Made by a program: the position numbers and the translations under genes. From Cafeteria roenbergensis (lineage: Eukaryota; Sar; Bigyra; Bicosoecida; Cafeteriaceae), in the NCBI GenBank assembly GCA_008330645.1, contig VLTN01000003.1, positions 186,001-250,000 on the forward strand: a stretch of DNA of 64,000 bases, in the 5' to 3' direction. Position 1 is the first letter of the stretch. Every line of letters begins with the position of its first letter. The notes beneath the pieces were generated by a model. The model searched no databases. It was not told where the DNA came from and saw only the letters and a program-made list of their open reading frames with translations. This document shows positions 52,916 to 62,456 of this stretch, one piece after another.

Positions 52916-55075
52916 ATGCACAAGCGGATGGTCGAGATCGAGGAGCGCTGCGCCATGCTGGAGCGCCGCCAAGTGGCGGCGCAGTCCTCCATGAAGCAAG
53001 GCACCAGGCTGCTGCAGTCGCGCGTTGAGGGCTTGCAGCGCCGCGTGGACACTTCTAGCAGCGCCGTGGCAGCCGCTGGTGGCGTCCTCCGCGTGCCTGG
53101 CCAGCCTGCGAGGGAGCCGTCCCGCGGCACAGAGCCGGCAGGCGCCCCGTGGACTGGCTCTCAGGACCGCGTGGTGGCTTTCATCCCCACCTCGGCCCTT
53201 CGAGAGGCCGCCAGGGCTGCGCCCAGCATGGAGGACTCGTGGGTTGCCGTGACTGGCGTGCCGCTGCCACAGGAGCTGGCTACACCAGGCGGCGCCGTCC
53301 GGGCGACAACACGAGCGGACCACTGTCGCCGCCTGCTTGAGAGCGACCTGGCCGCCGAGGACGACGGGCAGAGTCCGGCCGCTGCCTCCGCTCTCTTGCA
53401 GTCGGGCATCGCAGGGGCAGCGGCCGTGCCGGGGGCTGCTGGCAGAGCCCCTGTGTCGTTCCTGTTTGCCTCCCCCGCCCCAACGCGGCCGCAGCCGTCG
53501 AGCTCGGCACGGGAAGCCGCCGCAGGACCAGCCGCAGAGTCGGTAGCGACGGCTGCAGCAGCGCCCGCTGCAACGGCTGCAGCGGCGCCGGCCATGCGCC
53601 CGCGACCCTTCGCAGCCGCCGACCTCTCGGCGGCTGCCGCTCGCCTGGGGAAGCGCAACCCCAAGGCCGCTTCCGGACCCCAGGGTGGCCTGTTGGCGAG
53701 CAGAGGGGCACCCCACCGGGAGGCGTCAGGCCAGAGGGCCCAGGCGCTGCCGGCGCCTCAGCGCCCGAGGCCGTTCGGGATGGGCGACCTTGCGGCTGCG
53801 GCTCGCAAGCTGCGCCCTGCAGCGCGCGCTTCGGGCGACGGCAACGGCAATGCAGGTGCTGCAGCTGGGCCCGGCGGCAAGAGAAGGGGCCGCGCTGGGT
53901 CCGGGTCGGGGTCGGGGCTGCCGGCCTCGAACGACGGAACCACCCGCCGTGGGCTGGCGTTTGGGGCGGGCGACCTGCTGGCAGCTGCGAAGCGGCTTCG
54001 CCGTGGCGGCGACGCAAGCAGCGGCGCAGACGCCAACGGAAAGCGGGCGGGCGAGCACAGGGCCGGCGGGCAAACGGGGGGGCCCAGGCGGCCTGCGGCT
54101 CGCCCCGGCACAAACCCGTTTTCGGCCGAGGCGCTGCTCGCTGCGAAGCAGCGGTTGCGCCGGCCAGCCCCCGTGTCGGATCGCCCGCCTCCCCCCGCTG
54201 GCAAGGGACCCCTCGTCAGCGTTGGGGCCTTGCAGGCCGCCAAACAACGCCTCCGGAGAAGGGAGGAGGGGGCGGGCAGCGTGCCTGCCTCGGAGGCGCG
54301 CAGGAACCGCGCGGCCAGCGCGGCTAGAGCCCAGGCAGAGCCGGCGACTGGCCTCACCAGCTCGGCAATCATGAGGGAGGTGATGGCCTCGTCCGTGCTG
54401 CGCCGCGCCAAGACGGTCGCAGCGGCAGCCACAGCCAAGGGATCCGCCGGCGCCAACGCCGGCCGCGGCATGGCGGACTCGGCCTGGTCCCAGACGACGG
54501 CAGGCAGCCCAGAGGCAAGCCATGCCGCCGGTCCGGGCCCCAGGTCAGCCGCCAGGTTCGGGGTGCGCAACCCCAAGCGCGGTCGTGTGCCCGCAGGCGG
54601 GGCGGCGACCAACGGCCTGCCCACACTTGCGAGCGTGGAGGAGTCGCAGGACGACTGCAGCCCGCCCAAGCGAGCGGCTTTCCTCCCATCGGCCGCATCG
54701 CTCTCGCTCGGCAAGGCCGGGCTGGGCGGCCGCCGCGCTGCATTGAGCCCCCGAGCGGCAGCCCTCTCGCCCCGTTCGCCGAACGCCAGACGGCCCGTGG
54801 GCTCGCCCGGACTGAAGCCTTCTCCTGCAGCCATGTCACGCGGCATGCTCTCGCCAGAGTTGCTCCGCGGGGTCCACCTGAAGCCAACGGGCGGCCAGCG
54901 CTCTCCAGGGGGCACCCCCAAGCGCACGGCTCGCGAGGGCAGGATGGCCAGCGGCGCGATGGACCAGGCCGAATTTTTCAAGGCCGCGCTCAAGGCGCGG
55001 TTCGGCCGCATGCACCTGCCATCGCAGCAAGCCTCTCCGGCCTCGCACTCTTCGTTCGGGTCGGATGACTTTTGA
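52916..55075 (+). CDS. Disordered protein with five copies of a short PF-x-DLLAAAKRLRR motif, at least 719 aa
   Basis: I start at ATG 52916 (MHKRMVEIEERCAMLERRQ), the first ATG in frame; coding character begins earlier, so a 5' exon is probably missing. A short coiled coil opens the protein. The rest is Ala/Gly/Arg/Pro-rich and disordered except for five spaced copies of one motif: RPFAAADLSAAAARLGKR (53598), RPFGMGDLAAAARKLR (53765), LAFGAGDLLAAAKRLRR (53951), NPFSAEALLAAKQRLRR (54113) and LVSVGALQAAKQRLRRR (54210). Each is an amphipathic helix ending in basic residues, loosely like a WH2 actin-binding motif, which is a guess. Many Ser-Pro and Thr-Pro sites in the C-terminal third (LSPRAAALSPRSPN) suggest cell-cycle kinase control. 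The last helix is AEFFKAALKARFGR. Confidence 0.62.
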   Translation: MHKRMVEIEERCAMLERRQVAAQSSMKQGTRLLQSRVEGLQRRVDTSSSAVAAAGGVLRVPGQPAREPSRGTEPAGAPWTGSQDRVVAFIPTSALREAARAAPSMEDSWVAVTGVPLPQELATPGGAVRATTRADHCRRLLESDLAAEDDGQSPAAASALLQSGIAGAAAVPGAAGRAPVSFLFASPAPTRPQPSSSAREAAAGPAAESVATAAAAPAATAAAAPAMRPRPFAAADLSAAAARLGKRNPKAASGPQGGLLASRGAPHREASGQRAQALPAPQRPRPFGMGDLAAAARKLRPAARASGDGNGNAGAAAGPGGKRRGRAGSGSGSGLPASNDGTTRRGLAFGAGDLLAAAKRLRRGGDASSGADANGKRAGEHRAGGQTGGPRRPAARPGTNPFSAEALLAAKQRLRRPAPVSDRPPPPAGKGPLVSVGALQAAKQRLRRREEGAGSVPASEARRNRAASAARAQAEPATGLTSSAIMREVMASSVLRRAKTVAAAATAKGSAGANAGRGMADSAWSQTTAGSPEASHAAGPGPRSAARFGVRNPKRGRVPAGGAATNGLPTLASVEESQDDCSPPKRAAFLPSAASLSLGKAGLGGRRAALSPRAAALSPRSPNARRPVGSPGLKPSPAAMSRGMLSPELLRGVHLKPTGGQRSPGGTPKRTAREGRMASGAMDQAEFFKAALKARFGRMHLPSQQASPASHSSFGSDDF

Positions 55076-55392
55076 GGCCGTGAACCGGAGCGGGTGGCCG
55101 CGCCTTTGGCAGGGCCCCGCGGGCTCCGCGTTGGGGATCTCCTTGCCGGTGAGTGTGAGCTTGCGTTGACTCTTTGCGTGTATGTGTGTGTGTATGTGCT
55201 CAAGCGAGTTCATGTGCTGGCCAGTCGAGTGGGCTCCGCGCTCAGCGCAGGCACGGACTCGAAGGCTGCCCGATCGTGTGGCCAGAAGCGTGGCAGGCGG
55301 GCCACTGATAAACAGCCAGGGCAGTTGCCCGATTGACACAGAGCGCTGGCTCCAACAGGTCAACCGGTGGGAGGGGGAGGGGGGCGCTGGCA
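55076..55392. terminator. 317-bp convergent 3' region
   Basis: Between two stops (55075 + and 55393 -). A short TGTGTATGTGTGTGTGTATGTG run lies at about 55176-55198. No polyadenylation hexamer recognised. Confidence 0.3.
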
Positions 55393-58300
55393 TCACTGAG
55401 CGTGGGTCAGGCAGCGGCGGAGCTCGCCAGCCGCCACGCGCGCCACGTGTCTTGGCAGGGGCACGTGGTCTGGCAGGCCCTCGGCACGCGCACGTCTGCC
55501 GAGGGCCGCGAGCACGGCGTCGCCGAGCGCGTCGCTCAAGAGCACGGAGTCCGTGGCCGACGGGGATGCCGAGCTGGGCGGGCCGGTCTTGGAGGCTTCT
55601 CGCAGCGCAGAGTGTACGCTCTTGCACGCAGAAGCGTACACGTCCTTGGACAAGGTCCCCTCCCGAAACAGGGGCCGAAGCACCGCCTTGATCGCCTCCC
55701 AGGCCTGCTTGCCAGCCGGCCGGGTTGACACGCGCGACGCGGAGGGCGGCGGCGGCGGCTCATGGTGGGGCAGGCGCCGATGGGCGGAGGCGGCCGAGGC
55801 AGAGGCGCCGGAGACGGAGGCGGAGAGGTCCTCCAGCACAGGGGGCGGGGTCAGCGGCGGCGCAGCCGGCGGCGACGGTGGGCGGGCAGGTGGTCCTGCG
55901 GGCTCCGCCTCGCGCGCAGGGGCTTCCCGCAAGGTCGCCGGTGTAGCGGTCGTGCGCGCGTCCTGAAGCGCGCGAGGAGTGTGCCTGGCTGCCGCGGCCG
56001 CGGCCCTCGGCGGCTTGAGCAGCGTGGGGTCCACTCCCAGTGCGATGAGCGCTTGGCAGAGCTCGCGGCACAGGCTGACCGTGCTGGGCGGCGGCGGCCT
56101 GGGTCCGGACCACGCCTGGGGCACTCGACCCCGAGCAACGCCCCGAGAAAGGCGGGCGAGCTCCACCGCAGCGGCTGGCGCGCCGAGGCTGGGCAGCGCT
56201 GCTCCCGCAATCGCGGGTCTTGTAGCCGACCAGCGCCCTGGCCCTGGCTGCTGCTGCCGTCGTCGCAGCGTTGCGCACGCGGCCAGGCACGCCTTGAGCA
56301 GCGCATCGCCCGCCGTCGGCGGCAGGAGTGCGTGTCCCCTGGCAGCCCTGCCGGACGCTGCGTGCGCCGCCCCCGAGGGCAGCTCAAGGACCGACAGCGT
56401 TGCCTCCCACAAGGCGCCCCCCTGCAGGCGGGCTGCCGACGCAGCCACGAGTGCTCCGCTTCCAGACCCGGCGAGCAGTGCCGCTTCGAGGGCCTGAGCC
56501 CGCTGGCGCAGCGCACTTGCGGCAGGCTGGTCCGTGCCTGGGCACACTGGGGCGTCAGTCACGGCCGCCGAGTCGCCGGCCGCAACTCGGCGCGCGATGC
56601 TGAGGCAGGCTCTGCGAAAGACCGACGCAGCGCTTCCGAGCGCGGAAAGCGCCAGCAGGAGGGCAGAACCCGCCTGCTGTGGCAGAGCGGCGGAAGGCTT
56701 CGCTGTCCTCGCTGCCGTTGCCGCGGAGGCAAGGCCGCCCGGCGGCGCAGCTGCAGGGGCCGAGTCGGGGGCAGGGCGTGGTGATGGCGCGCTGGCAGGC
56801 ACGGGCGCAGCGGCGCGCGCCGGGATGATGCTGCCTGAAGATGCGGTGGACCGCTGCGCTGCCGCCGACGTTGCCTCCGCTGCCTGGGCCGCCAGCCGCT
56901 CTGTCCGAGCGGCCGCGGCCTCGGAAGACCTGGCGAATGCAAGCAGGGAAGCGGCGCTGCTGCGCGATCCTTCCGCCACAGCCTGCCTGAGGTAGGGCGC
57001 GGCGATGTCTGCCGCCCTTCGCGCCTGCTCCCGGCGCCGCCTGCGCTCCTGGCCCACGAGCAGCGTGTCGAGAACGTGCCTGGGAACAGAGCGCGCGGCA
57101 AGGCCGAGGGCTGCACGGCGCTGGTCGAAGGCAGCGTCAGCTGCTGGTGTGGGAAGCCGGAGCATCTCGGCGCGCCGTCGGAATTGGGCCTCCTCGTCGG
57201 GGCGCGACGCGGGCCAAGGGCGGCTCGCCGCGCCCGACTGGCCCAAGGCCGCAAGGCTGCCAAGCGCTCCGGGCCGGGCCGGCGGGGCAGCGCCGCGAGA
57301 GGGCCGGCCGTGGCGGGGAGACTGCAGCGACGCGTCGCCCCGCTCCGTGGCAGCCAGCGCCTGGAGAGAGCTCACGCGGTTTGCCGTTGCTGCGAGGGCG
57401 GCCAGCCGGCGAGTGGCCTGGGTCCGCGCGCGCGTCTTGGGCCGACGCCTCGGCGAGGCGAGCGTCCAGCCGCACCGGCCTCTCTTGCGGGACGTCGTGC
57501 CTCGAAACTCCCCCTCTTCCTCCTCGTCGTCCTCCGCATTGTCGTCGTCCTCCGCATCGTCCTCCGCATCGTCGTCCTCCTCACCATAGTCGCACTCTGC
57601 GCCGAAGCCACCGCCTGCCATGCTGACCTCCGCGGCGCTCCTACCCCACGCACTCCTCCCAGCGGGAGTTGGCCCTGGGTCGGGGAGCCCGGCCATCCGC
57701 GAAGCCATGCGTGAGGCGAAGTCATGCCTCCGGGACTGGGAGGCCGCCGCAGGGGACCGCGCTGGCCGCCTGCGCACACTGCCCGCTGCCGCTCCCTGGG
57801 CTCTGCCAGCGCCTACCCATGTGCCGGCGCGGCCGTCGCTCCCAGATGCAGGCGAGCCGCCAACGCGGCGCCTCCTGGCCGCCCGCCCCTGTTGCGATTC
57901 TGCAGCGCTCTCGTCGCTGTCGTCCTCGCCGGAGCCACTGCCACTGCTCCCGCTGCTGCCGCTGTCGTCGTCGACGACAAAGCCGTCAGCCACGTAGCCA
58001 GATCGGCCCCTTCGCCTGGCCGGCCGCGCACATCGCTGGCAGAACCAGTCTCCCTCAGGAACAGCCTCCAGCCCGATGCAATAGGTGTGCGCCGCACTGC
58101 CACACCCGCCATCGCACAGCAAGAGAACGTGCTCGTCCCCCTCGCCGCCGCACTCGGAGCAGCAGGCGCGCATGATTTCGTTCGCCTCACTGTCGGCTGC
58201 TGGGTCCTTTTCTAGCTTGGCCACGGGAACAGAGGTCCGCGCGCCGCAGTGGAAAAGTCCAGAGAAGCCTGCCTTGCACAGCGGGCAGCTCGCGGCCACC

Positions 58301-59196
58301 TTGGACCACTGCTGAATGCAAGCAAAATGAAACATGTGCCTGCAAGCCGCCGCGGACCCGTCCCCCAGCTCCTCGGGGCCAGTCGGGCTCCGCACTTGAG
58401 GCGTTGCAGCAGCTCGGCTCGCGCACTCGCCCGCCAAGCGCGAGACCAGCCGGGCGCCGTCGGCGACATCAATGGGGAGCGTGCAGATGACGCAGTCCGA
58501 GCTGCTTCCCGCCGCGTCGCTGGCTGCCGAGGCCCCAGGAGCCGCCGTGCTCGCCCGAGCCGCGCTTCGGGGTTGCACGCCTGCCCCGCCAGACATTGCC
58601 GCGTGCTCGAACGGCTGCTTCTCGCAGAGGTGCCCGAGACGGCGCTCAGACGAGAGAACTCGCCCTCGATGCGTCGCGCGTTGCCCCAAGCCCAGCAGCG
58701 AAGGCACACCGCTTTGTCGGCGGCTAGCAAAACGAGCAGCGAGGGTGGCCTGGGCCTGGTGGCGGCGAGCCGCGATGGCGGCCTTGGCCGCAGCAGTGCG
58801 AGTGTTGTGGGGGTGAGAGGGCACGTCAGCGGCGGCAGAGTCGCAGCTGCGACGCCGGCGCGGCGCGCGGCGGGCCCTCCTCGCGAGAGGGCAGTCGCTG
58901 TCCGAGGGGTGGTCCTCAAACAAGACCATCGAGTGCAGCGGGGACAGCGCACCCTCCCGGCTCGGGCTGCGGACTTGCCCGCCGGCGCCCTCCTTGGGGT
59001 CACTGGGCGACTGGCCCACTGATGCTTCGCGACCCATCGTCCCCCGGCCGCGCGTCGCTGTCCCAGTGCGGAGGGTTGCTGCAGAGGGAGGAAGCACGGA
59101 CAGCTGCATCAGCAGCGGGCGAGGGGTCAAGGCGCCTGCTGTGCCGGCTGCCGACCGGCGCTGTCGGATAGCGTCCTGGGCGAGTGCGGGGTCCAT
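55393..59196 (-). CDS. RING and PHD finger protein, PHRF1-like, 1267 aa
   Basis: Single exon from ATG 59196 (MDPALAQDAIRQRRSAAGT); the frame further up has no ATG. After a ~200-residue basic N-terminus comes a C3HC4 RING: CVIC, a ~40-residue Gly/Ala insert, CRHMFHFACI and CPLC. About 60 residues on is a PHD finger: CSECGG, LLLCDGGCG, AHTYCIGL, DWFCQRC. A long acidic/basic disordered middle contains an Asp/Glu run (coded near 57500-57600). Near the C-terminus, AWEAIKAVLRPLFREGTLSK and DVYASACKSVHSALREA resemble the SRI-type RNA polymerase II CTD-binding region of PHRF1/SCAF1 (compare LKPFYKxxKITKDEYKDI). RING next to PHD in this order plus that C-terminus fits PHRF1, a nuclear E3 ligase that binds H3K36me and Pol II. 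The SRI part is inference. Confidence 0.82.
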   Translation of the reverse strand: MDPALAQDAIRQRRSAAGTAGALTPRPLLMQLSVLPPSAATLRTGTATRGRGTMGREASVGQSPSDPKEGAGGQVRSPSREGALSPLHSMVLFEDHPSDSDCPLARRARRAPRRRRSCDSAAADVPSHPHNTRTAAAKAAIAARRHQAQATLAARFASRRQSGVPSLLGLGQRATHRGRVLSSERRLGHLCEKQPFEHAAMSGGAGVQPRSAARASTAAPGASAASDAAGSSSDCVICTLPIDVADGARLVSRLAGECASRAAATPQVRSPTGPEELGDGSAAACRHMFHFACIQQWSKVAASCPLCKAGFSGLFHCGARTSVPVAKLEKDPAADSEANEIMRACCSECGGEGDEHVLLLCDGGCGSAAHTYCIGLEAVPEGDWFCQRCARPARRRGRSGYVADGFVVDDDSGSSGSSGSGSGEDDSDESAAESQQGRAARRRRVGGSPASGSDGRAGTWVGAGRAQGAAAGSVRRRPARSPAAASQSRRHDFASRMASRMAGLPDPGPTPAGRSAWGRSAAEVSMAGGGFGAECDYGEEDDDAEDDAEDDDNAEDDEEEEGEFRGTTSRKRGRCGWTLASPRRRPKTRARTQATRRLAALAATANRVSSLQALAATERGDASLQSPRHGRPSRGAAPPARPGALGSLAALGQSGAASRPWPASRPDEEAQFRRRAEMLRLPTPAADAAFDQRRAALGLAARSVPRHVLDTLLVGQERRRRREQARRAADIAAPYLRQAVAEGSRSSAASLLAFARSSEAAAARTERLAAQAAEATSAAAQRSTASSGSIIPARAAAPVPASAPSPRPAPDSAPAAAPPGGLASAATAARTAKPSAALPQQAGSALLLALSALGSAASVFRRACLSIARRVAAGDSAAVTDAPVCPGTDQPAASALRQRAQALEAALLAGSGSGALVAASAARLQGGALWEATLSVLELPSGAAHAASGRAARGHALLPPTAGDALLKACLAACATLRRRQQQPGPGRWSATRPAIAGAALPSLGAPAAAVELARLSRGVARGRVPQAWSGPRPPPPSTVSLCRELCQALIALGVDPTLLKPPRAAAAAARHTPRALQDARTTATPATLREAPAREAEPAGPPARPPSPPAAPPLTPPPVLEDLSASVSGASASAASAHRRLPHHEPPPPPSASRVSTRPAGKQAWEAIKAVLRPLFREGTLSKDVYASACKSVHSALREASKTGPPSSASPSATDSVLLSDALGDAVLAALGRRARAEGLPDHVPLPRHVARVAAGELRRCLTHAQ

Positions 59197-59731
59197 CCCC
59201 GCCACAGACACTGCCAGAAGCCCACGTCACCGGACGAGAGCGCCTTTGGCGTGCGCTTCGCGGCCAAGGACCCTGGTCGGTGCTCCCTCGAGGCCTCCCC
59301 CTCGCCGCCGGGCACGGCGGTCGCGCCCGCTGCGCCGCAGCAAAAACGGCGGCGCTGCCCGCGACAGCGCCTCCCTCCCCAGGCCCGCGCTGCCACAGGA
59401 GTGCAGCGGACGTGCCTCTTCCGCAGGGGGCTCGGGCCAGCTGGCAGAGTCTCCCGCTGGCACGAGGAGTGGGGGCCGCGCAGCAGCGACACTTGCTCGA
59501 GCTCTGTTGCATGACATTGCGTTTCGATGGTCGCGGGCGCGTTTCGCACTGGGACGGGGGACGCACTCGGCAAGCAGTTCCAGTACTCTGTTTATCTTCG
59601 CAGACTGTGTCACAAGGCGGCCCCGCACGCATCGTCCAGCGCAAATCGAGGGGAGGCCGAGCCATCCCGCGCGCATGCAAAGCACGGACGAGCTGCCGCG
59701 GGAGCGAGCCACGTCACGCACAGAACAACGC
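59197..59731. other. 535-bp intergenic stretch
   Basis: Between the PHRF1-like start (59196, -) and the BPI-like stop (59732, -): promoter of the first and 3' end of the second. A somewhat AT-richer patch lies at 59570-59610 (CTCTGTTTATCTTCGC). No gene recognised. Confidence 0.35.
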
Positions 59732-62002
59732 TCAGTTCATTCCGCGGAGCATCGGAGCGTGGCCAGCCGCGCGCTTCACGCCAAGGAGGGTGACGCCGCT
59801 GGCAAACGAAGCCTCGGCAGACGCGTCGGCCTCGTCGCTCTCCGCCTCCTCGACGGTCATCTCGGCAGGCTCGACCGGCGTCCCGTCAAGGAGCGGGGCA
59901 TAGGGGAGCTGCTCGGCACTGTGGCCACCGTTGACGTTGGAGTCAAGCGCAAGGGACGGGAACACATAGGTGAAGTCGGTGGCAACCATGACGTAGCCGT
60001 TGCCGTTGATGAGACGGAAGTTGCGGAACGTGAGTCCCTTGGTGGTGGGCAGGGGAAGGCCCACGTTGAGCAGCACGTTCACGAACGGGGTGACGAGGCC
60101 GGAGAAAACGAAGTTGAGGAGCACGTCGGCCAGTCCGGGGTCCACAGCGCCCACGTTGGAGGAGACCACGCTGAGCGGGCACTTGAGGTAGCTGAGGTTG
60201 CCCGCGATCATGGGGAAGCCGGTGGTGGAGTTGGTCTCCGCCTTGAGGGCGATGGCGCCGTCAAAGTCGCAGCCCAGGACGAAGGCGTTCTTGTCGCCGC
60301 TGGCGGTCACGGCGTTGAACTCGATGTTCAACGGCACCGAGGCGGCCACGCCCGCGGGGGAGGCAGTGATGGTGGCCTTCTTTCCCTGGGGCATGGTGAT
60401 ATGCAGGTCGACAAAGTCTCCGGGGTAGGCGGTCTTGATGCCCGGGGCGATGAGGGCCAGAGCGTCCGTGTTGAGCTGCACCGGGAAGCCCGCGGGGATG
60501 GCAGTGTGCTTCACAGTGTACTCCATCAGGCCGGCCTGCTGGTAGGTCCACACGGCGGACTCGAGCACGTACGGGCTGAGGAAGATCTGGAGGAAGTGGG
60601 CGGCCGAGGCGTTGCTCCAGGCCGGGATGGTGGGGGCGGGGAACGGGGCGGGGGCCTTGGTCTTCGAGTTGACGATGGAGCCGACGACGTCCATGCCCAT
60701 GTAGCCGGTGGCAAACGCAGGGGCGTTGGCCAGGTGGAAGTCGACGTCGGCGATGTTGTAAGGCGCCTTGACGGGCAGGGGGATGTCCAGCGGGATGGCG
60801 CTGATGATGGCGTTGGCGTCGTTGTTGATAAACTGAGAGAGCACGGAGGAGACCTCCTTCTCGATCATGTGGTTGACCTTGTTCTTGAAGAAGAGGCTCG
60901 CAATGCCGTTGATCAGCTTGGCCACGAACCCGCAAACACCTGTGATTCACCAGCAGGGGGCGGGGGCGGGGGCGGGGGCGGCGAGGGGTAGGTGGCACGA
61001 CAGACGATGTGCTTCTGGCTTGCGAGGCGGGGCTCGGCGGGGCTCGGCGGCGTGCCGCGCGCGGTCGCTGGGTGCACTGGCGGCCGTCTCACCGCCATGG
61101 AAGCTGAGCTTGAAGCTGCCCACGTTCACGCTCACGCTCTTGGAGCTGAGCACGGGCTTGCCGCCAGTCTCGGCGACGCCGATCACAAGGCCAGCAGAGG
61201 CCCCGTTCACGGAGCCCCGGACGTCGAAGCTGCAGCTGGGATGCGGCCAGATGCTGAGCTTGGCCTTGATGTGCGCAGAACAGTCCACAGAGATTCCCTG
61301 GATGGAGCCCGCGATGCCCTGTCCAGGCACCGGGGACAGGGAGCCCGAGCCGAGGCTGTTCAGGTGGCACACGCCGTTGGAGATGGACACCTTCACCTTT
61401 CCGTGCTTGGAGTCCTCCTGCGACCGGCGCGAGGGCAGGCGAGACCACAGTGCGGGGACAAGCCAGCTGGCAATCAGAGCGGCGTTCGAAGGAACTTCCG
61501 ACTGCCTGCCGGGCTGCTCCGCGCGGCCGCCGGCACGCTGGCGAATGCCAAGACTGCACGGGGCATCGCGCACGTCCTGTTGGGCCGCCAACAGCAGTGC
61601 GCGAGCGTCCCCGAGGCCGCCCGGCGGGCGGGCAAGCGGCCGGAGGGCGCAGCCGGCCGCCTTGGGCAGACTTGAGAGTTCAAGTTGCCTGTTCAACAAA
61701 CCGGCGAGCTCACGTTCGGGATGGAGATCGTGGAGAACTTCTTCTGGACGACGGGGAGCGCGGTGTCCTGCGGGCGTGCGAGGGACGGGTGGCCTTGCGG
61801 GGCGGGGGGGAGGGGTAGCAGGGGCTGGCGCGGGCGCGGCGAGCAGCGGAGCCGGCGAACGACCCGACACAGCCACGCAAGTTCAGCGACGACGCACCAC
61901 GATGTACTTGAGGGCGTGCGAGCTGATGGAAGCGCGCACGCCAGGCGCAGTCGCGCTGACAGATGCCGCCGCTGCGGCCAGGAGCGCGAGGCGGAGCATC
62001 AT
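59732..62002 (-). CDS. Secreted BPI/LBP-family lipid-binding protein, copy 1, 563 aa
   Basis: Exons 62002-61898, 61767-61714, 61417-61093 and 60939-59732; junction phases 0, 0 and 1. Exon 1 codes a signal peptide (MMLRLALLAAAAASVSATAP) and the BPI N-terminal helix VRASISSHALKYI. Exon 2, only 18 codons, gives DTALPVVQKKFSTISIPN, the classic LPxLxxKLSxISIPD segment. Exon 3 is the N-barrel (KVKVSISNGVCHL, IKAKLSIWPHPSC). Exon 4 carries the rest (LFFKNKVNHMIEKEV, DIPLPVKAPY, the C-barrel TFRNFRLINGNGYVMVATDF) and an acidic tail. The first donor could be three bases earlier. BPI/LBP proteins bind phospholipid or bacterial lipopolysaccharide; in a phagotrophic protist it could act on bacterial prey, which is inference. 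Two Cys (in PSCSF and GVCHL) may form the family disulphide. Confidence 0.87.
60157..60381. repeat. Near-identical tract shared with copy 2 at about 62737-62967
   Basis: Long exact matches (about 47 and 59 bp) lie in the two BPI-like genes in the region coding AGNLSYLKCPLSVVSS, GCDFDGAI and TASPAGVAASVPL, while flanking exon sequence is clearly more diverged, including at silent sites. This pattern points to gene conversion after duplication, or strong local constraint. Confidence 0.75.
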
Positions 62003-62456
62003 GGCTCCAGGCTGTGGGGGAGAGTGGCCTGGTTGAACTGCAACGAGCCGGCCCGCAGAAAGTTCACTGCCCCACTGCAGAGCCGCGCGGCGCGTGCCAA
62101 GGCCCATCACGCGGGCGTCTGCCCACGAGGCACGCTCCCAGGGCAAGCTTGGGGCTCGCTTCAGGGCTGCGCATGGGAGTGGCGAAGCCTGGCGGGACTG
62201 CAGGCCAGCGCTGCAGTTGTGAACCGGTCAGTTGCTGGTGCTGCTGGCGCTGTCAAGCAAAAGCCAAGCAGTGCCCAACGCCACAGGTGCGTCGGGCTCC
62301 GCGCACTCAGCAATCTCACTCGGGCGCGAATCGCGCTGACACAAGGTGCGACGCGTGCGACCGCCTTGACGCGGAAGCACTCTCGCGAAAGTCCCGCGTG
62401 GTCGCTGCAATGTGTCGGCCGGAGGCCGCGCCGCCCAAACGGGAGCCCAGCTGCGC
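62003..62456. other. 454-bp intergenic stretch between BPI paralogues
   Basis: Holds the 3' end of copy 2 and the promoter of copy 1. No gene or repeat recognised; the paralogues do not share this sequence with anything visible in the window. Confidence 0.35.

Noticed and set aside
58994-60991. A 665-codon plus-strand frame rich in His, Glu and Gly
   Set aside because: Antisense to the first BPI-like gene, whose exons, signal peptide and paralogue are clear.
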